Of a stretch of DNA of 64,000 nt, positions 49,878 to 58,343 are shown in pieces. The stretch is from Alistipes onderdonkii (GTDB lineage: Bacteria > Bacteroidota > Bacteroidia > Bacteroidales > Rikenellaceae): assembly GCF_025145285.1 (NCBI RefSeq), contig NZ_CP102251.1, forward strand, positions 2,046,001 to 2,110,000, written 5' to 3'. Every line of letters starts with the position of its first letter. The first letter of the stretch is position 1. The notes below the pieces were generated by a model. That model was not told the origin of the DNA, did no database searches, and saw only the letters and a program-made list of their open reading frames with translations. The translations under genes were made by a program, and so were the position numbers.

Positions 49878-50561
49878 ATGGCAAAACAGCATGTCGCCGA
49901 GCAGGAAACCCTCGGCGAAGCAATGAACAAAACTGAGTTTTTCTTCGAGAAGAACGGCCGCATGTTGTCGTATGTTTTCCTCGGCTTGCTGGTGCTCGCA
50001 GCCCTCGTTTTCGGCTACCGCGCACTGGTCGTGTCGCCGCGTGCCGAGAAGGCCGCCGAGATGATCGCCGAGGCGCAGTACCGTTTCGAGGATCAGAATG
50101 CGGACTATGCGCTGGCACTCGAAGGCGATGCCAACGGTGCTGGCTTCCTCGAAGTGATCGAGAAGTACGGCTCGACCCCTTCGGGCAATCTTGCCAAACA
50201 CTACGCCGGCATCTGCTACCTGAAGGCCGGCGACCTGGAGAATGCCGCCGAATTCCTGGCCAGGTATTCGCCCGTGAAGGGTATCCCGGGTGCGCTGATC
50301 AACGCCCAGAACTACGGGTTGCAGGGTGACATCGCCGTCGAGCAAAAGGACTACGCCAAGGCCGTGAAATTCTACGACAAAGCAGTAGCGGCTGCCGACA
50401 ACAACCTCACCGCTCCGATGTACCTCCGCAAAGCCGGTCTGGCCGAGCAGGCTCAGGGCAACGGCGCGAAAGCGGCCGCATACTACGAGCGGATCCTGAC
50501 TTCGTACCCTGCGTCGATGGACGCGCGCGACGCGGAGAAACTTCTCGGCAGCATAAAATAA
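49878..50561 (+). CDS. Membrane-anchored tetratricopeptide protein (YfgM-like)
   Basis: 227 residues. A short cytoplasmic N-terminus, one membrane segment (about 29-50: MLSYVFLGLLVLAALVFGYRAL), then a periplasmic TPR region (GNLAKHYAGICYLKAGDLEN; YGLQGDIAVEQKDYAKAVKF; APMYLRKAGLAEQAQGNGAK). The plan resembles YfgM, a periplasmic chaperone partner of the Sec translocon in E. coli, and this gene sits before ribH and next to recF in many Bacteroidota. It starts the operon with lumazine synthase, 9 bp apart. Function by analogy only. Confidence 0.82.
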   Translation: MAKQHVAEQETLGEAMNKTEFFFEKNGRMLSYVFLGLLVLAALVFGYRALVVSPRAEKAAEMIAEAQYRFEDQNADYALALEGDANGAGFLEVIEKYGSTPSGNLAKHYAGICYLKAGDLENAAEFLARYSPVKGIPGALINAQNYGLQGDIAVEQKDYAKAVKFYDKAVAAADNNLTAPMYLRKAGLAEQAQGNGAKAAAYYERILTSYPASMDARDAEKLLGSIK

Positions 50562-50570
50562 CCGGGGACT

Positions 50571-51101
50571 ATGGCGACCAAGAATCATAACCTTTCCCAA
50601 TTCGATTCACCCCTGCCTTCGGCCGCCGAGATGCGGTTCGGCATCGTCGTGGCCGAGTGGAACCGCGAGGTCACCGAAGCCCTTCTCGAAGGCGCCGTGC
50701 GCACGTTGCGTGCCGCCGGATGCCCCGACCTGAACATCCAGATCAAATATGTCCCCGGGACGTTCGAACTGGCGCTCGGCGCACAGTTTTTCGCCGAATA
50801 TACCGATGTCGACGCGGTGATTGCGCTCGGGTGTGTCATCCAGGGCGATACGCGCCATTTCGATTTCATTTGCCAGGGCGTGACGCAGGGTATCACCCAG
50901 CTGCAGATCCAGTGGAACATGCCGATCGCATTCGGTGTGCTGACCGTCAACGACATGCAGCAGGCGCTCGACCGCTGCGGCGGCCGCCACGGCAACAAGG
51001 GCGATGAAGCGGCTGCGACGGCCATCAACATGGTCAAGTTGCAGATCGACATGGAAGCCGCTTCCCCCGACCACGAACCCGACCGGCGGAACATCAACTG
51101 A
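50571..51101 (+). CDS. ribH: 6,7-dimethyl-8-ribityllumazine synthase
   Basis: Penultimate step of riboflavin synthesis: joins the ribityl-amino-uracil and the 4-carbon phosphate. 176 residues with the family motifs IVVAEWNREVTEALLEGA, KYVPGTFELALGAQF, ALGCVIQGDTRHFDFIC (catalytic His96), PIAFGVLTVNDMQQALDR and the C-terminal GNKGDEAAATAINMV. The enzyme normally forms a 60-subunit or pentameric shell. Follows the TPR gene by 9 bp and ends with its own terminator. Confidence 0.95.
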   Translation: MATKNHNLSQFDSPLPSAAEMRFGIVVAEWNREVTEALLEGAVRTLRAAGCPDLNIQIKYVPGTFELALGAQFFAEYTDVDAVIALGCVIQGDTRHFDFICQGVTQGITQLQIQWNMPIAFGVLTVNDMQQALDRCGGRHGNKGDEAAATAINMVKLQIDMEAASPDHEPDRRNIN

Positions 51102-51122
51102 CGAACTTTGATACAGACATTT

Positions 51123-51151
51123 AAGGGAGCCCTCGCACGGCTCCCTTTTTT
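51123..51151 (+). terminator. Rho-independent terminator of ribH
   Basis: AAGGGAGCC (51123-51131) and its exact inverse (51139-51147), loop of 7, followed by T-residues. Confidence 0.88.
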
Positions 51152-51179
51152 GCGGCTTTTCCGGTGGTGCGTATCGCTA

Positions 51180-51345
51180 TCGTTTGCGCCCGTGAGCCGT
51201 GAACTGCAAATCATGAACTGTGCGCTGTGAATTGTAGACTGTGCGCCGTGTGCTGAGAGACGGTGAGCCTCGTACCGTGAACCGCGTGTGTCCAGCGCCG
51301 TACGCTGTGCGCGTTGAACTCGTGTGCCCGTTTCCGTTTCCGTGC
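51180..51345. repeat. Degenerate short repeats of the type CTGTGAACTGTG
   Basis: At least ten imperfect copies of a 12-16-bp unit related to GTGARCYGTG and GCGCYGTG in a row. No coding character. Unlike the other islands, this one is not strongly GC-rich. Confidence 0.5.
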
Positions 51346-51474
51346 ATCCCTTCCTGCTGCCCGATATGCCCCGGGTTGCCGCGCACGGCATGGACGGATG
51401 GGGATGCGCTTTGGGCCTGATTCACCTTGGGCCTGATGGGCCCGGCCTTCGGCAATGGGCGCCCGGGGCCGGAA

Positions 51475-51507
51475 TAAAAGGACAGGGAGGCCAGAAGGCC
51501 TCCCTGT
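51475..51507 (-). terminator. Terminator of the SusC/SusD operon 2
   Basis: ACAGGGAGGCC (51482-51492) and its exact inverse (51497-51507), loop AGAA. On the minus strand it is followed by CCTTTTATT, 22 bp after the stop of the last gene. Confidence 0.8.
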
Positions 51508-51529
51508 ACCCTGTGGAGATTGCCCGGTG

Positions 51530-53200
51530 TTATTCGACAACCTGAATGACCGGACTGTCGTTGTACCCGTTATCGGCGGAACTTGCCCAGCGGATCGTAC
51601 CGCCGTTGGGTTCCGTACCGCCCGTGGTATTGGCTTCGCAATAGAACCGGATCTTGACGCTGCCGTCGCTAATGCCGCGTGCGAAGGTCATCGTCACGTC
51701 GATCTGCATGTTGGCCGTCGGTACCAGATGCGTGTAGGTGATCTGTTCCCCGTTGACGGTTGCGGTTTGCGTGTCGGTCGCCGGTTTCCAGCTCGTACCG
51801 TCCATATATTGCAGGCTCCAGTACTTCTGTCCGGTGCCGGAGATACGTGTGAGACCCGTAAAACGAACCTTCGTTCCCGACTTGAAGTTCTTGACCGGAA
51901 CTTCGAATAACCAGTAGTCGCCCTTCCATGCTCCCGTGACGTAGGGTTGTCCCGTGCCGCCGATCATGCGCGTGCTGTTGGGGTGCAGGCTGCCGTCGGA
52001 GTTGAAGGTGTGGAAGTAGGAGATATAACCTACGCCCGACGAGGCCATGAGCTTGTTGTTCTGCTCGAACTGCTCTTTCGGAACCGTGTAGTCCGTGCCC
52101 GATGCACCGTTGAAGAACCACTTTACCGGAGCGTCCAGACCTTCCAGCGGCCCGCCTTCCGCCAGGCTTTCCTGTGTCACGAAGATCTCCTTGACGGCTT
52201 TGGTGCCGAGCACCTCGTCCGAGATGATCGAGAACGAAGCGGAGCGTTCGTCGAGCGAGAGGTTGCTGGTCGCTTTCACCGTCATGACATACTCCTTGTC
52301 CGCTTCGCCGGCCGAGGGCGTGACCTCGATCCATGCGTTCTCGGCAACCGAAATCGTCCAGTCCCAGTTGGATTTCACCTTGAAGGTGAATGCATTGGGC
52401 TGGTAGGCCGGAAACGGGGGCAGTGCAAGGTCGTCGCCGATGTCCTCGCTCGTAATCTCGATCTGCGGCGTGATGTCCTGCAGGATGTTCAGGTCGGCTC
52501 TGATGTCCTTGTACTGGCCGCTGCCCTTGAAGGCGATGCTGAAATCACGGCTCAGGGATGCCGGCTGCTCGGGATACTCCTCGATGTCGAGCGTGAAAGT
52601 CCCGTTGCCCGTCTCGGTGAAGGTTGCCCATTCGGCTTTTTCGGGTTCGTAGAACGGCGTCACGTTCGACGCGACCTTGATGTCGTAATGGGCGGCATAG
52701 CGTCCCGCTACGATCTCGTTCGTCTCGATGTTGTTGACGACGAACCTGATGTAAGGTTTGTTGGCGCTCTGGTTGACGACGAGGGTCGTTTCGGTCTGCC
52801 TGCCGTCCGCATAGCGGAATACGACCGTCGCCGAACGCGGGGTGTTGGCATCGTTGTCCTCCAGGCAGAAGCGTACCTTGCCGTCGCCCTGGCCTGTCTT
52901 GGGGTAGAATTTGATCCAGTCTCCGTCCGTGGAGTTGCATTCGACACTCCAGTTGCAGTTCGAACGGATGTCGTAACGGATCAGTTCGAGCGTGGCGTCG
53001 CCGATGATGGCCTCGGCGTCGAAACCCAGGTCGGAGGAGGCGGTCACCAGCTTGCTCGATACGACGGTATTCTCCAGCCGGAAGTAGGGGCTGCCGCCCT
53101 CCGTGTCGTCGTCGCTGCACGAGACGAAGGCCGCCGGGATCAGGAGCAGCGCCGACATGGCCAGGCCCCTCATGTTGCGGAATATGTTTTTCGCGTTCAT
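51530..53200 (-). CDS. BACON-domain surface lipoprotein, last gene of PUL 2
   Basis: 556 residues. Lipoprotein signal with AAFVSC, then three BACON-like beta-sandwich domains (RSNCNWSVECNSTDGDWIKF; VASNVTPFYEPEKAEWATF; VKSNWDWTISVAENAWIEV) spanning about 70-345, and a C-terminal domain of about 200 residues (APVKWFFNGAS to SPVIQVVE). The latter is clearly homologous to the C-terminal domain of the protein at 58344-61001, with shared GYISY-HT, RMIGGTGQPYVTGAWKGDYW and TKVRFTGLTR patterns. Position after susC-susD fits a surface glycan-binding protein, with BACON domains as stalk and the shared end as the binding part. Confidence 0.82.
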   Translation of the reverse strand: MNAKNIFRNMRGLAMSALLLIPAAFVSCSDDDTEGGSPYFRLENTVVSSKLVTASSDLGFDAEAIIGDATLELIRYDIRSNCNWSVECNSTDGDWIKFYPKTGQGDGKVRFCLEDNDANTPRSATVVFRYADGRQTETTLVVNQSANKPYIRFVVNNIETNEIVAGRYAAHYDIKVASNVTPFYEPEKAEWATFTETGNGTFTLDIEEYPEQPASLSRDFSIAFKGSGQYKDIRADLNILQDITPQIEITSEDIGDDLALPPFPAYQPNAFTFKVKSNWDWTISVAENAWIEVTPSAGEADKEYVMTVKATSNLSLDERSASFSIISDEVLGTKAVKEIFVTQESLAEGGPLEGLDAPVKWFFNGASGTDYTVPKEQFEQNNKLMASSGVGYISYFHTFNSDGSLHPNSTRMIGGTGQPYVTGAWKGDYWLFEVPVKNFKSGTKVRFTGLTRISGTGQKYWSLQYMDGTSWKPATDTQTATVNGEQITYTHLVPTANMQIDVTMTFARGISDGSVKIRFYCEANTTGGTEPNGGTIRWASSADNGYNDSPVIQVVE

Positions 53201-53218
53201 AGTGCGTTCGTTTTTAGA

Positions 53219-54901
53219 TTATAGGTTCTCTTCGGCGATGACATTCTTGCGGAACGAGTGTTCCCACGGCTGCCCGGCATCCTTGGCGACGGCCTGGCCG
53301 CTCCACCATATCGGGAAGACCATGGTGTTGTCGTTGATGGTACCGCCCTGTGCCTCGAATGCGGCCGTATAGTTTGCACGGTTGTTGGCGATCGCGATCG
53401 ACGGATAGGGATAGCGGGCGATGAACTTTCCGCCCGTGGCGTTCAGCTCGATCGTTCCCATGCCGGTCTTGCACTCGGGATACCCCGTGCGGCGCATTTC
53501 GTGGTACATCTGGAAGCCGATGACCCAGAACAGCGAGAGCCATTTCTGCTCGGCGAGGCGCTGCTGGGTATTGTTCCATTTTACCTGGTCGCTCGCCAGC
53601 AGTGCGGCGATGTTCTTCTGCGTGATGGCTACGGTCTTGAGTTCGATCTTGTTCGACGCGTTGAGTTCGGGGTAGGAAGCGTAAATGCCGTATTCGCCCC
53701 ATTTCTGGCACGACGCGGTGATCGCCGCTTCGTAATACTCCTTGGCGGAGCCCGATATCCAGCCGTTCATCGCTGCTTCGGCCTTGATGAAGAGCAGCTC
53801 GTCGTAGTCGAGCATGTGGTTGGGGCGCGTGTCGCCCACCAGCGTTTCGTAATGCAGGTAGGGTTCGCGTTCGCTGATGGAGGTGATGCCGTTGTAGTTG
53901 ATCGTACAGCCCGAGACGGCGCCGATCATTTCGCGGATCACGTCGGGCTCGGTCGCACTGGGATACTGGATGTAGCGGGGCTTGATCCAGATGCGCAGGC
54001 GCGGGTCGACGAAGCCGTCCGAAGCGTCGTAGAGCAGGTCGAGCAGCTGTGCGGCGATGTGGTGGTCGCTCGACAGGCTCTTGTCGTCGGGGAACGAACT
54101 GGAGTTGAAATAGGTCTTGTAATACTCCGCGCTGCCGGAGAACTTCACGGTGGCGTTGTCGTCGTTCGACTCGAAGACGGGGTATTTGCCCGGGTTGGAG
54201 ATGATCTGGTTGATCTGCTCGCCGACCGTGGGGGTGAAGGCGTTGTTACGGCCGCTCACGCGCATCAGCAGACGCAGGCGCAGCGTGTTGGTGAATTTCT
54301 GCCACTTGGCGATGTCGCCGCCGTAGATGCCGTCCTTGGTGGGGTCGTCCAGCCCCAGGCTGGCGTTGTAGAGCGAGTTGGCCAGCTCGAGTTCCTCCAG
54401 CATGGCCGTATAGACCTCCTGCTGCGAGTCGATATGCGGGGTGTTGATGCCCTCGCCGCCCTTGAGCGCCTCGCGGTAGGCGATCGAACCGAACATGTCG
54501 GTGAGGATCGACATGTTATAGACCTTCAGCGTCAGGCCGATGGCCTGGAAGTTGGGCTGGTTCTGCGCCACGGCCAGGTCGTACATGTGCTTGGCATTGC
54601 CGGCCCATTTGTACCCGAGGTTCCAGATGGCCTTGAAATTGCCGTCGGCAAGGTTGTAGCAGTGTTCGCGGCGCGGTGTCGACTTGGCCACGGTGACCTG
54701 CGAAATCTCGTTGGCGATGCTCAGCATGTAGGACGAATAGCTGTTCGTGGAGCTGTAAATCAGCGGTTCGAGCAGCGCGATGGGGGCTACCGACCCTTCC
54801 GATTGTTTGTTCGGATTGGTGTTGTAATCCTCGAAATCGTTCGTACATGCGCCCGATGCGGCGAGCAGCGCGAGTATCAGGATATATTTTGCGTATTTCA
54901 T
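53219..54901 (-). CDS. SusD/RagB-like lipoprotein of PUL 2 (SusD-like group 2)
   Basis: 560 residues. Lipoprotein signal (LALLAASGAC) followed by TNDFEDYNTNPNKQ, the usual start of the second SusD subgroup, then helical TPR-like pairs (AIWNLGYKWAGNAKHMYDLA) and the motif EPYLHYETLVGDTRPNHML. C-terminus has RTGYPECKTGMGTIELNATG and a VFPIWWSGQ segment. Differs from the SusD of the first locus, which belongs to the classical group. Lies 13 bp after the susC-type gene. Captures the substrate of this locus, which is unknown. Confidence 0.9.
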   Translation of the reverse strand: MKYAKYILILALLAASGACTNDFEDYNTNPNKQSEGSVAPIALLEPLIYSSTNSYSSYMLSIANEISQVTVAKSTPRREHCYNLADGNFKAIWNLGYKWAGNAKHMYDLAVAQNQPNFQAIGLTLKVYNMSILTDMFGSIAYREALKGGEGINTPHIDSQQEVYTAMLEELELANSLYNASLGLDDPTKDGIYGGDIAKWQKFTNTLRLRLLMRVSGRNNAFTPTVGEQINQIISNPGKYPVFESNDDNATVKFSGSAEYYKTYFNSSSFPDDKSLSSDHHIAAQLLDLLYDASDGFVDPRLRIWIKPRYIQYPSATEPDVIREMIGAVSGCTINYNGITSISEREPYLHYETLVGDTRPNHMLDYDELLFIKAEAAMNGWISGSAKEYYEAAITASCQKWGEYGIYASYPELNASNKIELKTVAITQKNIAALLASDQVKWNNTQQRLAEQKWLSLFWVIGFQMYHEMRRTGYPECKTGMGTIELNATGGKFIARYPYPSIAIANNRANYTAAFEAQGGTINDNTMVFPIWWSGQAVAKDAGQPWEHSFRKNVIAEENL

Positions 54902-54914
54902 GGCGTTCGCAGTT

Positions 54915-57900
54915 TTAGAACTGAAGTTTGATGTTGATACCGTAGGTACGCGTCATCGGGAAGGTGACGGTTTCGATACCGGGGTAAATGTTCGTACCGT
55001 TGACCAGACCTGCCGCCTCGGGGTCGAACTGCGGCCAGTCGGTGATGCAGAAGAGGTTGGTGGCGAAGAACCCGATCGACGCGCCCTGCAGGAAACGGGT
55101 CTTGGCCATCAGGTGCTTCGGCAGCTGGTAGTCGATGCGCAGCTCCTTGAACTTGAGGAAGTCGGTGCTGAACGTGTTTTCACGGCCGTTGTCGCGCACC
55201 CATTTGTAGGACTGGTAGTAGGTGTAGATGTTCTCCGTGACGGCGGTGTTCTTCTGGTAGGAAACCGTGCCGTCGCCGTTGTCCACGGCGTTGACGCCCT
55301 GCAGAACCAGGCCGTCGTCACGTCCGGCGAGCGAGTTCTTCAGTTTGCCCTGGTACGAGAGTGCGAAGTTGGTCACCGAGTAGGCTACGCCGCCGACCTG
55401 CGCCGTGAACTGCGCGCTCAGCGAGAGGTTCTTGTAGCGGAACGTCGTGCCGAAGCCTGCCTTCCAGTCGGGGATTACGCTGCCCAGGTGCTCGAACTTC
55501 TTGGAGTCGGTCTCCTTGGTCAGCAGCGGGTAGCCGGTCTTGGCGTTGATGATCTGCATGCCCGAGCAGTCGACCTGGTTACCGTTTTCGTCCGTGTAGG
55601 TCGAACCCTCCGGCGCGTACTCGTAGTGGCTGGCCGAATAGAGCTGGTGCATGGACTTGCCCACGTACGAGTAGACGAATATACGGCTGCCGATGGTCGT
55701 CGAGGTCGAGGTCTGCAACGGCGTTGCGGGATCCCATCCGTTCTGCAGCTCGTTGAGTTTGTTCTTGTTGAGCGACCAGTTGCCGTTGATCTCCCAGTTG
55801 ATGTCCTTCGTGCGGACGGGAACCATGCGGAACGTGACCTCGACACCCTTGTTGGTAATCAGGCCGGCGTTCATCTTGCGGGACGTACTGCCGGTTTCGG
55901 CGCTCGTTTCGGCGCTGATGATCTGGTTGCGGGTGCTGGTCTTGTAGAGCGCCACGTCGACATTGAGCCGGTTGCCCAGGAACTTGGTTTCCAGGCCGAC
56001 TTCCCAGCTGCTGGTCTTTTCCGGGAGGATGTACGGGTAGTTGCTGGCCGTAGGCAGCGTGACGCCGCCCGGATAGTCCGTGGTCGAGTAGTCGTCGTAG
56101 AGCGAGAAGACCGAAGTGTCGTTACCCACCTGTGCCCACGAACCGCGCAGCTTGATCATGTTGACATGAGGGGAGTTGATCTTGAACGCCTTGTCGAGCA
56201 GGATACTGGCCGATACCGACGGGTAGAAATAGCTCCAGTTGGAGGGAGCCAGCGTCGACGACCAGTCGTTGCGGGCCGTGACGTCGAGGAAGTAGGTGTC
56301 GTCCCACGACAGGTTGACAAAGCCGTAAAGGCTGTTGGTCTGCCGGTTGCTGCGGTAGGGCGACGTGTCGAGGGCTACCGCGGCGTTGGCGAACGAATAC
56401 ATGCCGGGGCCTTCGCTGCTCAGCTGCGAGGCGGTGATGGTGGTCGAGTAGTATTTATTGCGCAGGACGCTGCCGCCGAATGCCGCCGTGACGCCGAAGC
56501 GATCCCACAGCTTGTTGTACTTGAGCAGGAAGTCCGAGTTGTAGTCGTAGCGGCGGATGGTCTTCTCGCGGTACATGCCGTAGCGGTTGTCGAGCGACAT
56601 GAAGGGTTTCTGCTGCGAGCGCCATTCGATATTGGCATCGAAGCCGCCGCGCAGCGTGAAGGTCAGCTCGGGCAGGATCGTGAAGTCGATGCTCACGTTG
56701 CCGAAGAAACGGTCACGATCCAGTTTGTTCAGCTCCTCGTACAGTGTGCGGTAGGGGTTGTGGCCCTCGAGGCTGTTGTAGATAAGCCCCGAAGTGGTGT
56801 TGTATTTGTCTTCGCCGCTGCCTGCCAGGTAGTTGGCATAGGTATAACGGCCCTGCATGTACTCGTCGCGGTAAGCCGAGATGGGGTTGGTGTTGTAGCC
56901 CCAGATCAGGCCGTACATGGGCGAACCCTGGCTGTAACCCGACATGGGCATGTTGTCGCTGTTCTTGCGGATGTAGTTGACCTTTGCCGCCAGTTTGATG
57001 GCCTTGCTGATCTTCTGGTTCAGGGCCAGTGCGAAGGTCTGCTGTTCGTAGCCCGAGTTGGGCGTGATCCAGTCGTTACGCAGGTCGGTGAATGAGAAGC
57101 GCGTGCTCGTACCCTTGCCCGTCGAACCGTCGATGGTCACCGAGTTGCTCCACGTAACGCCCGTTTCGAAGAGGCCGGTGAACCAGTCGTCGGCGTATAC
57201 CCACGGCAGGGGGGTGAACTCCCCGGTTTCCCAGTTCTTCGACATGTAGAGATAGCGCAGCTTGCTGGAGTCGAAATGCTCGCCGTACGTGTAGCGCGAG
57301 ATCTGCTGGCGGACGGGCTGCCCGTCGTAGGTCATCGTGCCGGGAAGGCCCCATGCCGATGCGACGCGGTTGGTGAGCGACGTGGTGACGGCCGAGGGGC
57401 CGTATTCCTCCTGGAATTCGGGCCAGAAGCCTGCGGTCTCGAAGGTCACCGAACCGTTGTAGGTAACGCCGATACCACGCTGTTCGCGGCCCGACTTGGT
57501 GGTGATGAGCACCACGCCGTTCTGGCCCATCGAACCGTAAAGCGCGGCTGCGGCGGGGCCCTTGAGGACGGAGACGTTCTCGATGTCGTCGGGGTTGAGG
57601 TCGGAGATCGGGTTACCGAAGTCCACCGGGGCGTTGCTGTTGGCATAGTTGGCGCCCGAACCGGAGGCTACCGTGCCGTTGCTCATCGGGATACCGTCGA
57701 TGACGAACAGCGCTTCGTTGGCGCCGTAGTTGAGCGACGTGTCGCCGCGCAGCGTCACACGTACCGTACCGCCGGGGCCGGTGCCCGCCGAGGACATCGA
57801 CATACCGGCGACCTTGCCGTTGAGCCCCGTCACCCAGTTGCTCGATATGGATTTGGTGAGTTCGTCGCCCGAGACTTTCGAAACGGCATAGCCGACCGAT

Positions 57901-58265
57901 TTCTCCGAGCGGGTCAGGCCGAGTGCCGTGACGACCACTTCGTCGATCTTCTGCGCCGATTCTTTCAGCGTGACGTTGATCGTGGTGCGGCTTCCGACCG
58001 TGACCTCCTGCGGGTCATAACCCAACGACTGGAAGACCAGCACGTCGTTGTCGCTGCCGACATGGATAGTATAGGTTCCGTCTGCGTTCGAAATCGTACC
58101 CGTCGCACTCCCCTTCAGGATGACGGTGGCCCCGACGAGCGGGCTTTTGCCGTCCGTATCGAACACGATGCCCGTGATGTTGCGGCTCTGGGCCCAGGCG
58201 GCCGAAGCGACCAGCAACATTACCGCGGTTGCCAAAGCATTCCGTATGTATGTTTTAAGCTTCAT
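54915..58265 (-). CDS. SusC/RagA-family TonB-dependent transporter of PUL 2
   Basis: 1,116 residues. Signal peptide (MKLKTYIRNALATAVMLLVA), carboxypeptidase-regulatory-like domain (about 27-100: RNITGIVFDTDGKSPLVGAT), the SusC signature KIDEVVVTALGLTRSEKSVGYAV, plug motifs ALFVIDGIPMSN and YGSMGQNGVVLITTKSG, and a 22-strand barrel ending TRTYGINIKLQF. Length normal. The region before it has only 78 bp to the lipoprotein gene upstream. No extended N-terminal STN domain, so it is not of the anti-sigma-regulated type. Confidence 0.93.
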   Translation of the reverse strand: MKLKTYIRNALATAVMLLVASAAWAQSRNITGIVFDTDGKSPLVGATVILKGSATGTISNADGTYTIHVGSDNDVLVFQSLGYDPQEVTVGSRTTINVTLKESAQKIDEVVVTALGLTRSEKSVGYAVSKVSGDELTKSISSNWVTGLNGKVAGMSMSSAGTGPGGTVRVTLRGDTSLNYGANEALFVIDGIPMSNGTVASGSGANYANSNAPVDFGNPISDLNPDDIENVSVLKGPAAAALYGSMGQNGVVLITTKSGREQRGIGVTYNGSVTFETAGFWPEFQEEYGPSAVTTSLTNRVASAWGLPGTMTYDGQPVRQQISRYTYGEHFDSSKLRYLYMSKNWETGEFTPLPWVYADDWFTGLFETGVTWSNSVTIDGSTGKGTSTRFSFTDLRNDWITPNSGYEQQTFALALNQKISKAIKLAAKVNYIRKNSDNMPMSGYSQGSPMYGLIWGYNTNPISAYRDEYMQGRYTYANYLAGSGEDKYNTTSGLIYNSLEGHNPYRTLYEELNKLDRDRFFGNVSIDFTILPELTFTLRGGFDANIEWRSQQKPFMSLDNRYGMYREKTIRRYDYNSDFLLKYNKLWDRFGVTAAFGGSVLRNKYYSTTITASQLSSEGPGMYSFANAAVALDTSPYRSNRQTNSLYGFVNLSWDDTYFLDVTARNDWSSTLAPSNWSYFYPSVSASILLDKAFKINSPHVNMIKLRGSWAQVGNDTSVFSLYDDYSTTDYPGGVTLPTASNYPYILPEKTSSWEVGLETKFLGNRLNVDVALYKTSTRNQIISAETSAETGSTSRKMNAGLITNKGVEVTFRMVPVRTKDINWEINGNWSLNKNKLNELQNGWDPATPLQTSTSTTIGSRIFVYSYVGKSMHQLYSASHYEYAPEGSTYTDENGNQVDCSGMQIINAKTGYPLLTKETDSKKFEHLGSVIPDWKAGFGTTFRYKNLSLSAQFTAQVGGVAYSVTNFALSYQGKLKNSLAGRDDGLVLQGVNAVDNGDGTVSYQKNTAVTENIYTYYQSYKWVRDNGRENTFSTDFLKFKELRIDYQLPKHLMAKTRFLQGASIGFFATNLFCITDWPQFDPEAAGLVNGTNIYPGIETVTFPMTRTYGINIKLQF

Positions 58266-58343
58266 ATTGTTGATTTTTTTGATTCGGGTTTCTGTCGAAC
58301 GGCTGCGGTCGTCCTGCGGGCGGCCGCAGCCGTCAAGGTCGGT

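Larger units (their letters stand above)
51102..51529. other. Intergenic region with repeats between ribH and the PUL 2 end
   Basis: 428 bp between convergent genes. It holds the ribH terminator, a tract of degenerate short repeats (51180-51345) and the terminator of the minus-strand operon (51475-51507). No gene recognised. Confidence 0.5.

Noticed and set aside
51180..51345. Repeat tract considered as CRISPR array
   Set aside because: Units are 12-16 bp, imperfect and without spacers of constant length; no cas genes nearby.
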